In this document: one piece after another, positions 24,701 to 39,700 of the stretch
Layout: each line of letters starts with the position of its first letter
How positions within the stretch are numbered: position 1 is the first letter of the stretch
NCBI RefSeq assembly: GCF_964355755.1
Contig: NC_092671.1
Span: 36,101,304-36,165,303 of the forward strand
Reading direction: 5' to 3'
Length of the DNA stretch: 64,000 nucleotides
Source: Antedon mediterranea
Taxonomy: Eukaryota > Echinodermata > Crinoidea > Comatulida > Antedonidae
Made by a program: the position numbers and the translations under genes
Notes under the pieces: generated by a model
Told to the model about the DNA's origin: nothing
The model's database searches: none
What the model saw: only the letters and a program-made list of their open reading frames with translations

Positions 24701-27700
24701 AGAAATGGAATTGACTGGTTTTTGGACTTTTATGTGTTTTTATGTCAATGTTACAAAGACAAAACATTTCAATTGAACACTATCTTTTATATTTATTCAA
24801 TTATTTTGAATTTATTAAATTATTCTAATTTATTCAATATTGTATTTAACAATTTTATAATTTATTTCTATATTTTAACATATTCACATTTTTATTTTAT
24901 TTAATGTTCTTATTTTCAACATTTTATTATTTCGGGAATGATTAGATATAAATTTTTTTACAGGACGTGTAACTGACCCAGTGCCAGACAACACTCTAGA
25001 ATACGGTTCTAATAGATTGGCACCGAGTAGGGTCGAACCAGTCCCTTTGAAGACCTTGTTCTACAAGGAAGGCGTCACGTAAGAAAAATATATACATATA
25101 ACAATGATGATAACTTGCACTGATAAAAGCACTACAAATTTTTTTGGCTGTTTTACTTTACTGTTGTGATTTAGCTTTTTGCTTATTTATCTTGTATCTC
25201 CATTGAGATCCAGCCACTGATAGTAACCATAGCATTGTCATTTTTTCAGTAATTTACCTTTTTAAAGAAAACGCTGTGTAATTGTTGTATTTTACACAAA
25301 TGTTTTTACACAAGTCTTTATCTATCCATCAACACTGGCTGATTATGATCATTACTTTGGAAATATACAAATTTAGTAAATTTTAAAACATTGGATAATT
25401 TTCAGGTCAGCAGAAAACAGGAAAAGAGAGGCACAATTGAAAGATGCAATGGAAGATATAGCAAGAAATAAAACAGTTAAGATGGAAAAACAACTGACAG
25501 CTAGAGAGGAGAAAAAAAGAGTATGTAACTTAAAACTAATAGATCATGAAAATATAAAAAACCTAATTTGTTCACTAAATAAAATGAAATGTAAGATATT
25601 TAGGACAAAGAGGTTAGTTAGTTTTCGTTTGCATTTTTGCAATAACATTTTTTTTTATACAGTACAGTATACTCAAAGAATTAAATTATCAATCCATCGT
25701 CACAAACTCTGAACGAAAAATTTCTCCAATCAGAGCGACTTATTCATTTTTCTTTTCGTATAATTTTCTATAATTTTTATCTATGTGGTTTTGGGACGTC
25801 CTCTTGGTCTCTTGACTCTAGACAAAGAAATTATGTTCTGATTAAGTGTATTAAGTTTTTGCAATTTTGCAATATCAAAATAATTTGTTCATTCAGGACT
25901 TACAGATGTTAATAGATTACAAGCCATGGGGGAAACCTGGAGGTGGAGCGCCAAAGCCAGATCAGAATATTAGAACTAAAGCTGTTGATGCAACGGTGCT
26001 ACACAATGGGAAATCAGTGGTAAGCAGATATTTTAGTTTGGATTTTGATTTACATTTACAAAATGCCCTGGGTGCCATGCCATAGAGGTATAACATTTGA
26101 TAACTTCAGATTGTGACGTTAAACAATTTATTAATGTTTTTTATCAGGAGAAGTTTCTTACGTTTGGAAAGCCAGGACACGGGGCACCGTTACGCACAAG
26201 TTCCGGTAATCCCATCACTAGTATTCGCGCTAATAACGATATTAGATTCTGTGATCTTAAAGGAATGAAGGAAACCGTTAACAATCATGCACGATACGCC
26301 ATGCCCTGCAAGGACGTACAATCGTACGCCGAAGAGCTAGGTAAGTTTCTTTTCTTTTTTTAATGAATCTACTATTTATTGATTCGCACATAATTGTTTA
26401 ATTTAAAAATGGAAACAGGAAAAGAATCTTTAGAATTCAAAATAATATGCAGCTGATCAAATTATTAATAATACTTCAAGAGCTTAAATGTATATTATGC
26501 TGACAACAGCCATGTTTACCGATGACAATCAAAATATTGTTTAAAATTAATCAGGTGCACTTATTAATAATTATTAATACGTCTTGACAATGTACATGGC
26601 TGTAGTAAGTCTATTGTATTCCGAAATTAATTAACTGAAGTTAGTTTTATGGAATAGCTTAGCACGCAGAATATATAACAATAGTATATTTTTTTAATTA
26701 AAAATAAGAATATTGCTTTATTTATTTAAAGTAAACGGCAGTTAATTGAATTGAATTTAATTTAATTTAATGGAATATTGCTTAGTGCATAGGATATTAC
26801 AATTTATGATATATTTATTTATTTTATTTTATTTATTTTATTTTATGATATATTTATTTAAAAATCAAAAACTATGAATACTGTTGTATTTATTTAAAGG
26901 AAATAACACTGTTGACAATACTTTTTAATGATGGAATAACTTAAAAGCATAGGATATAGTACAATATACGGTATATATTTAACAATAAAAACAAAAGTTT
27001 TGTTTTATTGATGTATTGTCCCTTGAAACACAAAAAAATGAAGGTCAAAATATACTAAATTTTGATTAGCCATATCAAAAGTAATATTAAAGTTATTCAC
27101 TTTAAGTCGAAAATTCGAGCCAAAAACAACAAGTTTACGTAATTTACAGGTAAATTTATTTGATTACATTTCGTCTGGAAAATCATCGCGAGCGAAAGTA
27201 AACAAAGATTTCAAACTACGAGTATGTATTATGCATGATGCTAATTAGGATTGTTTACAACTCGTCATGGTTGAGAAGGTATTTTCACACAGATCGCGAG
27301 AAAGTTTTATGATTATGCATACAGAGTAGCCAAACAAGCGCGTTGCATTATAAGATATGTTTTGATCCAAAACTTTGACTGGACAAAAAAAAAAATTTTT
27401 TTCGAATAATTTTTGGTGAAAGTTAATACTGTAACTATTATGATACTTCAAAATGACCCACTTTTTTTCGAAAACTATTTTTTTAATTTTTTTGGAATTA
27501 GTCAAAGGGACAATACATCTTTAACAAAAAAAAAAATAATACTGTTTTATTTATTTAAAGCAAATGGCAGTTTTATGGAATAGCTGTGACGCACATGATA
27601 TACTGTATTACAATATACGGTATATTTATTTAACAATGAAAACAAAAGAATACTATAAGATGGTCATAAAATAATGTGACATTTAATTTCATTTCTTAAA

Positions 27701-30700
27701 TCATGAATACAAATTCATCTTCAGCTCTTTATTTTGATTAATATTCAAACTTATTGAAGTAATGTTAGGCAGCTGCAAACCATTCTAATGAGATATAAAT
27801 AAAAGCTGCATTCAGACTTGTTAAGCTCTGTCTACACTGTCAAACTTAATGTGACAAAAAATGTGATTTGCCCATATGAAAATGATAATGATGTCATATC
27901 ACTACCATATTTGGGCATATCACTACCATATTTGGGTACTGTACATCACACTTTTTTTGTCTATTTTCACGCTGCTGCTCTAGCCCGCTACGTCACATGA
28001 GATGACTCATTCATTAGCAGCCCACGAAATTCAGAAAAAAGAAGGTCGGCAAAAAATTGCCGACCTTAAATTCGCCAAGGTCGGCAGTCTCGGCAGTTCT
28101 AAAAATAGAAAATTCACCCCAAGGCCTAAACCTCTTGCTAACCTAATAAAAGGCCTAGCTAGGCCTAGCCTGCCTAGCTATATGTTATGCAAAAAGAACT
28201 AGCAAAAAATAAAATATAAAAACCTAACACTAAAATCTACAAGATAAATTCTATTTAATAATAATTGCTGAACATCATGGTTCTGGAGCTTGCCGTACAC
28301 AGAGCATAGTTGCTTGCTTGGCATAACAGGGTATTCCCCTACACAGGTCTGTGGCGCCCAGCGCTGTGCCCAGCCAGCTTGGTTGATAGGAAAGCATGCA
28401 GCTCACACACAAAATGATGTAATGGTTGAGTGAATTCAGGGATCATCTTAATTCCATGGTTTGTTAACTAAACACAACATGGTGGTGAATATGCCTGTTA
28501 AAATTTCAATGATACGATCCCTTAAAGTACCATGTTGTTGCTAGGAGGCTTGAAAGGAGGGATCTAGCCTAGTTTCTAGGTCGGCAATCTCTTGCCGTCC
28601 TCTGACAATTTAAGGTCGGCAATAAGGTCGGCAATTGCCGATTGCCGACGTGAAATTCGTGGGCTGCATTAGATGAAATCAAGCAGCAGTATAGTACTAC
28701 ACTTTGACATTTTTGTTAAAATGGAAACTCGACTATAATTTATAGGTACCACCTGTTGAATCCAAAAAACGGCTGGGAAAAGAGTCTAATGACAAATCCC
28801 AGAGCATTTCTGGTATTTATGAGTCCCATGATATTACTATAATTCACTGTCAGATAATCATTGAATTATTATCAAAACAGTTCATTGAAGTTTTTGTTTG
28901 TACTGTAATAGGATACTTGAAGTATCTAGGCGTGATGAAGTGACCCCCAGACTTGACCTTAGCAATAACAATAAGCGAGCAGCGTTTTTTGTAAGAAATA
29001 TTCTTGTTTATTTTATTTTTTTTTTTATTTATTCGACTTCTCACTAAGTTAGTGAAGTATCTGGACCAACAGGTGGTAAACACCTGTAAAACGGTCCAGT
29101 CCCAATTTGCACAGTGGCTGTGTGTGACAGTGGCTGTGTTTGTGTGGACTAGTAGTACACAGGGGTAACCCCTACTTGTCTCGAAAGATGTACTAGGTTC
29201 TTTAAAGTGCGCATGAGCTATGTGTACACTGGACCTACGGTTTATAGTCCTTATCCGAGAAGACTCGGACTAGTTTTGTCAAACTATAGTTTAATAGTGT
29301 GGACAGAGCTTTATGTTTTACAGGGAAAATAATAGAGAATTATATAAAGCAAGATAATGGTCCGTCTTCCATTCCAGGACATGCCGAAAGTGTGAATGTA
29401 CAGTAGCTGTCTGAGTATTATATCTGATTAAGATTTTGGATATACTGTAGTAATAAAACATAACATTTGTTTTCCAGAGATAAATATAATATGTTATTTA
29501 AAATTAGTATTAAAACAAATGTGGTTAAAAGGATGAACATTTTTTAATTTAAATGATTGTTTTTGGTTTAGATGTACAAACATGTTCATTTTACAAAAAA
29601 AAATATATTACTCATTATAAATTAAAAATTTATTTTTATTTGTAATTATTTAAACTATTTAAATGTTATTTAAAATTAACAATAAATAAATGTGTTGGGA
29701 TTGTCTTTGGTTCAGATGAAAAATATTTTACTTATTAACTATGATAAATTGCATTCATTTTCAGGAAATATGGCACTTGCAAAGAAAACTCAAAGAGAAA
29801 TAGAGCGTTACCAAGAAAAACAAGAGGAGAAAGAAACGGTAAGATTGTCATAGCAACCATTAGACTACTCAATCATTGCATGGAGGATGATCATTGTATA
29901 TACTACTTTCTGAAGTATGTTTTTGTAAACTGTAGTTGTTGCTATGGAGATGAAGAAAGGTTGGGGTGAACCATTGTTATGCATCTAAAAATAGATGTCA
30001 ATGTTTATTAATAAATTACTTTATTACTAAGTTAGTAATAAATCATTTTATTTTGGAAAAGACAACCAATTTTACCTGAAATTTAAATTGTTGAATAAAT
30101 TTATACAGTAAATATGTAATTACATATATTGTGAAAAATATTTTTTAAAAAGTTTTTTTTATTTCAGTGGAAGCATGATCCTTTTGGGATGCCTGGAGGT
30201 GGAGCCCCAATCAAGACTAATTCAGGTACAGGTCAAAGTTCAAAGCACATTTTTATGTCTTTAGGATCAAGTTAACAAGTTGTGAATGCCAAAAATTAGA
30301 ATATTAATTTATTAAAAAAGACCTTTTTTAAAGAAATGTTATCTCTATCCTACATGATTTTCAGGCCACAAGTAGTATTAAGCCTTGTCTACACTATCAA
30401 ACTTTATGTGACAAAAAAATGTGATGTGGCCATATATATGGACATGATGATGTCATCACTACAACCGTATTTGAGCACATCACTACCATATTTTGGGCAC
30501 ATCACACTTTTTTTGTCAATCTAGTTTGATAGTGTGGACAGAGCTTTACACATCATGTAATGAAATGTGTAGAATCATAAATGTTGGTATTTCTATTTTT
30601 ATAGTAAATGCATAAAATTGATTTTCATTAAAATCAAGTTCTATTTTTAAAGGCAAACTGCAAACTCGTCATAACATAACATTGATTAATGATCAAAAGG

Positions 30701-33700
30701 AAATGAGAGATACTGAAGAACGGCATCAACGAAAAAATGTAGTAATGTCAAATCGTAATGGTGAGTAAAATGTACAGTTTTTAATAAAGGTCATGGGTCA
30801 TGTAGACTATGGTGATAATCGGCAAAACATTAAAAAAGTTTACCTTTCAAAAGAACTAAATTAACCACACATTCCATATTGTAAAGCTCTCGTGTCTATA
30901 TTATCAAACTTCATGTGACAAAAAAATGTGTACCCATATATGGATATGATGATGTCATATCACCATATTTGGAAATATCACTACCATATTTGGGCACATT
31001 ACACTTTTTTTGTCAAACTAGTTTGATAGTGTAGACAGAGCTTAATAATAAGTGAGTAAGACTAGATTGGCTGGCACATGTGTATAACCTGTTAACATTA
31101 AGTTAATGCGTGTGTGCTTATGTGATTTAAATCCGGTGATGAAATTTTACTGAACAATATAATGTATTTCTCCAGAACTTGTAGTTGAGCTTTGATTATT
31201 TAAATTAATGAGCATATAAAAGAACCAATTAGGTTAGTATAAAAAATAGAGAGAAAAGGAAATTCATCAATTTGGCAATTCTGATATTTGTTAGGTTTCT
31301 ACGACAACTTAGTTGACACGGTATCCATGACAACAGTAAAATTGTATCATCTGCATCTGTTCTGTTGACAATAATAATCCTACAGCCACCTGCAAATTGT
31401 TTTTTATGAGGCGGTTTATCAATGTAATTTGACTAGCAACTACCCCCAACTGCTCAAAATTAAATCAATCCAATTTGAACAATACTAAATTTGATAATGT
31501 AAATACTGAAAGTGTAATTTCAAATGAAGAGGAATTGTGAATACAAAACAAATAAGAAAAATTTCTTTACAGAAATAATTGCATAGTTGCGTATTGTTGT
31601 TTGTTTTAGCCGCATGTTGGTTGTTTTTGATGTGTTAGATGTGTTGTATGTTGCTCCGAATCAACTGGCTAGTGGTTTGAGATTGAAATATACCATTTGT
31701 GTTGAATGGCTGTAACATATAGTTTATTAATTTGATGTACATGTAAATCTCTGTCCACACTATCAAACGTTTGTGACAAAAAAATATGATGTTTTGAAGA
31801 ATTTGTTAAAGAATCTCTTTCCAATATCATGAAATCACAAAATAACCTTGAGAGTAAATTAGCTGAATCTATTAAATTCAACGAAGAAAGAATTATTGCT
31901 CTAGAAAAGGCTCAGTCGCGATACGAAGCTAGGCAGGCGGAATTCGTCGACGATTTGCATACAGCTCACAACACAATTGCGTCTATGCAGGCTGAGCTAA
32001 ACAAGGCTGAACGCTTCTCCAGGAGAAATAACATTCGCATTGTAGGAATCGCTAAATCTGATAACGAAAACCCAATCAACATTGTTGAAGATTTCTTAGC
32101 CACTCATTTTAAAATTAAACCGACGATTGAGAGAGCCCATCGAGACGGTCTAGGATTCCAAGGAAAGCCGCCCCATATACTCTTTAAAGTGCTATCATAT
32201 GTTGACAAAGTAGCAATCCTCAAAAACCGACATAAACTTGCTAGTCCAGGTGCCTACATTATAGACGACCTAACTCGCACGGACAGGCAAGAAAAGAACA
32301 AGTGGAAGACCCAAGTTAAAGCCCTGTATGATCAAGGAATCAAGCTTAGGTTCAGAGCCGGGAAATGGCGTTCATCAACTGGTATCCCACATGTGTTTAA
32401 GTAGTAACCTGTTTGCACAATGATGAACTCTATCCAGCTTCATCTATCCAAGAAGAACTTTTTTTTTCCTTGACTTTACATAATTATATCATTTTAAAAT
32501 ATGCAATATCGTTTTTCCGTTAGCTGTTCATTATTACTATATTACATCGTATTATTATATCGGGAGCTCCTGTTTTAATTTGCTCCTGTTTTAATTTACT
32601 TCTGTAAATGCACTCTTATCATATCTTGTTTTTTTGTTTTGTTTATGTATTATTATTATTGTTATTATTTACTATATTGTTTCCTATTACCATTTACTTT
32701 ATATTCAGTGATGCTTCTCAAATTGTTAAATCGCTGTCAAAATGATGTCTGAGAATTATTTTTGTCATCTCCCATTCCATGATTTTATTATAGATTCTGA
32801 TACTATTAACCATAGTGATATATCTAACATTATTATAAACCCCCTTGCTCATACTGAATATGATAAATTTGATGAACATTCCGAGCCTCTTGCCAACCAA
32901 TTAAATTCTAGAAATTCGACACTCGAGGATTGTATATACTATGACACTAATCATTTTAATACCACTTTTAGAAATGTTTCAAATTCCCTAATTTCTCTCT
33001 TTCATGTTAACATTAGAAGCGTTACAAATAAAACTGATTCCCTTGAACAATTTTTAAATTCAATTAATTTAAAATTTTCTATTATTGGTCTCTCTGAGAC
33101 GTGGTTGAATGACACGTCACCTACTCCCTTCTTGCATAATTATTCATTTATATCTAAAAATAGGCAATCTGGTAAAGGTGGTGGCGTAGCTTTTTTCGTA
33201 AAAAACGATCTTAATGTTAGAGTTCGTCTTGATCTATCGATTTCTCAACCATATGATTCCCTTTTTCTAGAAATAGTACATCCTAATAAAAAAAATACAA
33301 TCGTTGGTGTAATTTACCGTCCTCCAGATGGTAATATTGATCATTTCTCCAAATCCTTCGATGAACTCTTAAATAAAATAAATTCTGAACATAAACCCTG
33401 TCATATCATGGGCGATATAAATATTGATATCATAAAATATCAAAATCATATTCAAACTAATAATTATATTGATATGTTACTTTTTCGCTCATTTTATCCA
33501 ACAATTTCAAAACCTACTCGAATCACACCGACTACCGCCACCTTGATTGACCATTTTTACACCAATATTATTGATACAAAAATACATTCTGGTGTATTTA
33601 TTTTTGATATATCCGACCACCTTCCTATCTTTCATATAGTAGATGAAAAATTATACCATACTGACACCAACAATGTACCATCTCGTATAATAGATATTGA

Positions 33701-36700
33701 TGCTTTGTGTGGTGATTTGGTTGAGGAAAATTGGTCTGAGGTTTACGATTGTGACCAACCCGTATCTTTTGATAAATTTCTTAACACATTCTATAAAATT
33801 CATAATAAACATATTAAAAATAAATATAATGTATCAAATAAAATTAAAGCAAAACAGTCTTGGATGACACCTGGCTTAATTAAAAGTAGCAAAAAGAAAC
33901 AAAAACTTTATAAAAAATATATTTATTCTCATGATATTCAACATAAAAGTATATACACAAATTATAAAAATATGTACACTAAACTCTGTCGAACCGCCAA
34001 AAGAATGCATTATATATCAAAATTTCAAAATGTAAAATGTAACCTTAAAAAGACCTGGGCTATAATAAATTCTGTATTAAGACCAGAAAATCGAAACAAT
34101 TTCCCATCCCTCATAAATAACGGTTTTGAAACAATTACATCAACTAAAGAAATATGCGATTCATTTAATAAGTACTTTTCAACAGTTGGTTCAAATTTAA
34201 ATAATTCTATGCCTGACCCTCATATTGACCCAATCTCATATTTACCAAATCCAATTTCTCAATCCTTTTTTATAAATCCTGTTACAAAAGAAGAAATAAT
34301 AATTATTGTCAACAATTTAAATCCTAATAAAGGATCTGGTGACGATAATATCACTTCACGTACGATCAAACAAATACTGCCGTACATAATTGACCACCTT
34401 ACCTTCTCTATAAATTGTTCATTCTCATCTGGTGTATTTCCAAATTTATTAAAAATAGCTAAAGTTTTCCCAATCTTTAAGAAAGGTGACAAGGGCCAAG
34501 TTAAAAATTACAGGCCTATCTCCCTTCTTAGTGCTTTTTCTAAGATCTTAGAAAAACTCATGCACCAGCGACTCTATGATTACCTTACTAAATTCAACAT
34601 TCTTTATACTCACCAATATGGCTTCCGTCATAACCATTCCACATCCCATGCAATTCTGGATCTTGTTAACAACATCACCTCATCTCTTGACAATAAACAA
34701 TTTTTACTCTCCGTTTTTATAGACTTGTCAAAAGCTTTTGATGTCATTAATCATAAAATTCTTCTTGGTAAATTATTTAATTATGGCATTAGAGGAATTG
34801 CATTAAACTGGTTTGAAAGTTATTTAGTAAACCGTAAACAGTATGTTGCGTTAGGCTCATTTAAATCATCAGTGGAGGCTGTAAATTGCGGAGTGCCTCA
34901 AGGGTCGGTTTTAGGACCACTACTATTTTTAATTTATGTAAATGATCTTTCTAGATCAAGTGACACTCTGAAAGTCATATCCTTTGCTGATGATACTACG
35001 ATTTTGTTTTCTCATTCTGATATCAATGTCTTATATAACACCGTCAACACTGAACTAAATAAAATGACTGACTGGTTCATCTCAAATAAGCTTATTGTTA
35101 ATGTACAGAAAACTAATTACATTTTATTTCGTACTCAACAAAGACAAATTGATTTCTCTAATCTTAATATTTACATTAACAATAAAATTATTGAACGTAA
35201 ACCTGAAGTACTATTCCTCGGAGTTTATCTACATGAATACTTGAGATGGACCAGTCATCAAGCGTATGCATCTAAAAAGATATCTAAAGTAATTGGCATC
35301 CTTTGTAAATTAAGACACTTTTTTCCACAACATATCTTACTCTTGTTATATAACACCCTTATACAACCTCATCTTCTTTATTGCAACATTATTTGGGCAG
35401 CCGACTACCCATCAAATTTAGAAAAACTTAATAAACAAATTAAACGTGCTGCCCGTATTATTACTTTCTCTCACTATCTCGCCCCTTCCCAACCTTTACT
35501 TAAAAAACTCAATATTCTTAGTCTACATGATCTTTTTACAACACAAATTGCTTCCTTTATTTTTCAATTCTTTAATACCAAACTCCCTGTGACAATGTCT
35601 AATCTATTAAGTCATCATACAAAATCACACAAGTACTATTTACGTATCGACAATAAATTTCAGCATCTTGATGTACCTCCTTTTAGACTGAAAATTTCCG
35701 AATATTTTATTTCTGTTTCAGGACCGCGAATCTGGAATGATCTTGATGATAAACTAAAGCATTTTAAATCTCTTTATACTTTTCGTAAAAATTTTAAAAA
35801 ATATCTTATTTCTTTATACTAATTTTAATATTATTATGATTGTAGTACACTGAAAGTATCTATTTTTATTTCATCGTTTTTGTTTTTATTTATTATTTTA
35901 TGTAGTAAATTGTATTAGTTTAAATGTATGTGTATTGTTTCTGGGGTCTTTCTCGAGACAAGAAACTTGTTTTCTTCTAGAGAAGACCCCAAATGATGGC
36001 TCATTACTATGTTTTCATTTATATATATATGGACATTGTACAGTATTTATATTTCGTTTTTAATTTTCTTTGTATTGATGGCAGCAATTGAATAAATAAA
36101 AAGAAAATGATGATGCCATATCACTACTATATTTGGGCTGATTTCGGCAGAGCTTTAGAGCTCTTTTTGACAATTTTAGAAATTAGTATATTATGACTTT
36201 TATGTTTGTAATAGTATGTTGATTTTAATTGTTGTTATTAATATTTTGGAATTATGTGAAATTTATTTTCAGACACAGAAGTTGATTCAACATTTGTTAA
36301 TAAGCGGCGTCCACTTTACGAGGTAAGTTCAGCTTTCAACTAAACTTTTTCTTTTAAACTTGAATTAACTATAAATAATTAATTATATTTTTTTTTCATC
36401 AACATCTATAAATCTTGTTTTGGACTATATCTGTATGTTGGATGAATTGACCTTTCTGCTGTTTCTAAACATTACAACTTTTTAACATTTTCAAACTATT
36501 TTTATTTTCAGAAAGAAAAACCATATGATCCTTGGGGTAAAGGGAGTGGAGCTCCGAAACGTGATGAGAAAGGGCGTTTAATGCGTCACACTTGGGGAAA
36601 CGAATTAGGAGTTACAGATTTTATTGACCCCTCAGCAACAGTGAGTGGTATTGATTAACCTCCCAACGGAACTATATAAATAATTATTTACCGGCAACTT

Positions 36701-39700
36701 CAATTCATAGCGTCTGATTGCTTAATTGCCGATCTATACAGTAGTTATTTCCATGCTCTCGAACTATAGACCGAACTGTGCATGTCTGTTTCCACTATCT
36801 TCAATACAGTCGAATCCAAACATGCTATATTTTTAACCATGGCCCTTAGCCCAGTAAATATTTGTTTACTATAATATAACTATTATTTTATTGGACTCAA
36901 CTTTTCTATTGTTATCTCTTTCTATAAGTTATTTCTTGTTTGTAAACTGTTTTAGCTCTGTAGACAATAACATGTTCACATTAATTCATGTTTGTATAGG
37001 GTGGTGCATTAGAAACAAAGTCATTCGGAGGTGGGGGCGTCAACGTCGATGAAAGAGGTGAAAAAAGAACAAAGTTTTCTGTTACTTTAGACCATGACAG
37101 AACTGGTGGTAAGTATTTTGAATTAAGTATTTACATTTAAATTCCTATACACTTTATACCATAGAGATATTATTGCTATGCTAATACACACACAGTATAA
37201 ACATATTTTATGTATTTGACACAAAATACGGTGCAGTCCAGTAACAAAAAAATCCAGAAAATGAAAACTTAGGTAATTAATTATACTCAGTCTAGAATAT
37301 TCTTAATTATTTAAATGTAAATCATTATATTTTTTTCTGAAGGTTTTCGTAAAGCTGTTGGCCAATCAGGTATCAATTTCTTATAATTTGCACATCTGCA
37401 AGGCACTACTTCATATTCATGTGATTTCTATCATTGATATAATGAACTTTCTACTACTGTGGTATAGTCTCATACTATCCTCATAATTTATTATCTATCA
37501 CTTTCATTGTTGCTGTGTATCTACTGTTATGACTGACGACACACTAAAGCTCTGTCTACACTATCAAACTTTATGTGACAAACAAATGTGTCCATATATG
37601 GACACGATGTCATATCACTACCATATTTGGGAATATCAATACCATATTTGGGTATATCACTACCATATAATACCAAATTATCACTGGTTGCGCATGCCAA
37701 TATTATATTATGATGCACTTATCTAAATGCTCACTTCAGGTACATCAGTCTTAACTCTCAATTACAATTACAAAATATATTACTGTTTTTTTATAACAAA
37801 TTTGCATGTATTTCCAAACTTTTGTGAATGGTTTCTAATGAATACAGACAGTCACAAAATGTTTTCCTCTTACTTACAGTAGGACCTGCTTCTATTAACA
37901 CATTTTAAAAATTGAATTCATTTCATTATTTATTCGGTCTAATTCAATATATACATAACAAAAAAAACTGAAATTGGGGAGACCAGGGTCAACCTAAGTG
38001 AACTTAATCACTGTAGCTGAGCCGGAATGGAATAATAATTGTTGCATACTGGTTGTTTTAATGTAAAACAACATTATTATGTCAGCCATTGACCTTTGGG
38101 TCAACTATCTTGACCACCTGAGCCCTTAATGAAACCAGTGATACACTTTTTTCATTGTACTACAGTTAACTCTCCCAATATCAATTCATTAAAAACTTGA
38201 AACTCCTAAAAGATTCTTGAAATTTAACATTTCCAAGGTGGAATTAACTCTTTCTCATAGTTTAGTTATTTAATATAATACACTTTATATAATACCTAAA
38301 TAAATTCCTGTCATTTGATTGGATGATTGTGGGTCACATGATGTGCAATAGTACGCACTATTAAACGATCGTACAATTATTTGTACCATTACACTCATAA
38401 ACATTCATTATTTGTATAATAGTATACTATAGTAATAGTATAGTTATAGTATACAGTATTAAAAGTGTTTTGCATCTTTTTACTAACATTTTTAAAATTT
38501 TCTTAAATCTAATTCAAAACAGGTTTTTTTTTCACCCATTAATTTGTTGTGGTTTAACATAATGCACTAACTTCATGCTTTTATAGTATTCATACAAATA
38601 ATGTGTACAAATGTAACTTATTTATAAACGTTGGATCTTCCACTGAACAAAAACAAGAACAGTAGGTTAATAAAATTTATTGTTTAGTAAGTGAGTGGCC
38701 GAGCGGTTAAGACAAGAGAACCGTAATTAAGTAGTCATAACGTTTGCAAGGGTTCGAAGCTCACTCGCTCTATGGTTGGTGGTAGAACGAGTCTTCTCGG
38801 ATAAGGACTATAAACCGTAGGTCCAGTGTACACATCTTGACCATGTGCACTTTAAAGAACCTAGTACATCTTTCGAGTGCGGGGTTACCTGGTGTACTTA
38901 GTACATCACAGCCACTGATCATAACTGAGCCCTCTGGGAAACCAGTCTTTGACTGAAGAGGTCACCCAGTATAAAATAAAATATTTATTAATGATTCATA
39001 ATATTATTTAATCAATATACTATGTGTATTTCACAGAACCAATTCTTAAAGAAAGTGATCGGACAAAAGTAGCAGGAGGCTTTGACCCTTGGGGGAAACC
39101 TGGAGGTGGTGCTCCTCTGAAGGATGAGAAAGGTAAAAAAGCTACTACAATCAGTGGAAAAATGATGACAGATAAATTTGGATATGAAAGGCCGAAATTT
39201 GAAGAGTTGAGAGCAAAACAGGAATATCTATCTGAACTTCGTAAGTGTTTTTTTTCTCTCATGCAACTGCAAATGACAAAAACGTTTCTGAATTTCAAAA
39301 GTAGATTTTTAAAAATATGTTTATGTTTAGTTAAAAACTGTCATACAGTAATATTTGAAAATAGCATGTACATTGTTAATTTGATATTATTTGATAATAT
39401 TGATTGTTGATTATTATTCGATACGATACGAGGAAAAGTTTATTGCAATTTCAAATAAAAAATTTAAAATTGAAGTTTAACAAAATTATTGTGAAAATAT
39501 ATAAAATATATCTCTTCAACATAATTAATGATATAAAAATACGTATTATTCACATATGGGACATCAAAAAAGAAAAACAATAAAATAAAGATTGACGTAA
39601 TAAGTAGAAAATGAAGATCTGCCATTAACTTGATAAGGAGGAAAATATTTGATACAAAGTATGAACAGGTTATATTTTAGGCAGCAGAAACACTCACAAA

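Larger units (their letters stand above)
19994..24963. other. Long intron 2 region of the WGKPGGGAP gene (apart from exon 2)
   Basis: After exon 2 (20544-20732) the intron to 24963 holds a 152-bp tandem array (21.53-21.96 kb), two family A copies, a (gttacacagtta)n-like run at 23474-23512, AT-rich low-complexity DNA at 22.9-23.3 kb resembling a LINE 3' end, and a hAT-like MITE. No other coding exon was recognised. Confidence 0.5.
27822..29312. mobile_element. Family A MITE copy split by 1.3 kb of later insertions
   Basis: The left part 27822-27963 runs to cacactttttttgtct and the right part 29268-29312 resumes with tagttttgtcaaactatagt and ends tgtggacagagcttta. Between lie another transposon (28017-28667) and a reversed SINE body (29010-29268), so this is a nested stack in which family A is the oldest layer. 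Confidence 0.75.
31796..36107 (+). mobile_element. CR1/L2-type LINE, 5'-truncated with intact ORF2
   Basis: Contains an ORF1 part, an intergenic spacer and an undamaged ORF2, then a 3' UTR with a stem-loop and the tail ttgaataaataaaaagaaa. The ORF1 frame stays open upstream of its first ATG up to the element's left joint, which implies 5' truncation inside ORF1. It lies in the sense orientation in the intron between exons 30653-30760 and 36273-36322 of the WGKPGGGAP gene. Confidence 0.9.
31744..36159. mobile_element. Family A MITE copy split by the intact LINE
   Basis: Left remnant 31744-31795 (ctctgtccacactatcaaac; gacaaaaaaatatgatg) and right remnant about 36105-36159 (atgatgatgccatatcacta, ending cagagcttta). 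Compared with other copies the bases around gtgcccatatatggac are missing at the joint, so the LINE seems to have landed with a small target loss rather than a clear duplication. Confidence 0.75.

Noticed and set aside
34259-34492. Minus-strand ORF within the LINE
   Set aside because: Antisense shadow of the ORF2 reverse transcriptase frame.
38688-38765. Possible tRNA-Ser/Leu gene
   Set aside because: Box A and box B are good but the acceptor stem does not pair and a SINE body with an A-rich tail follows, so it is a SINE head.
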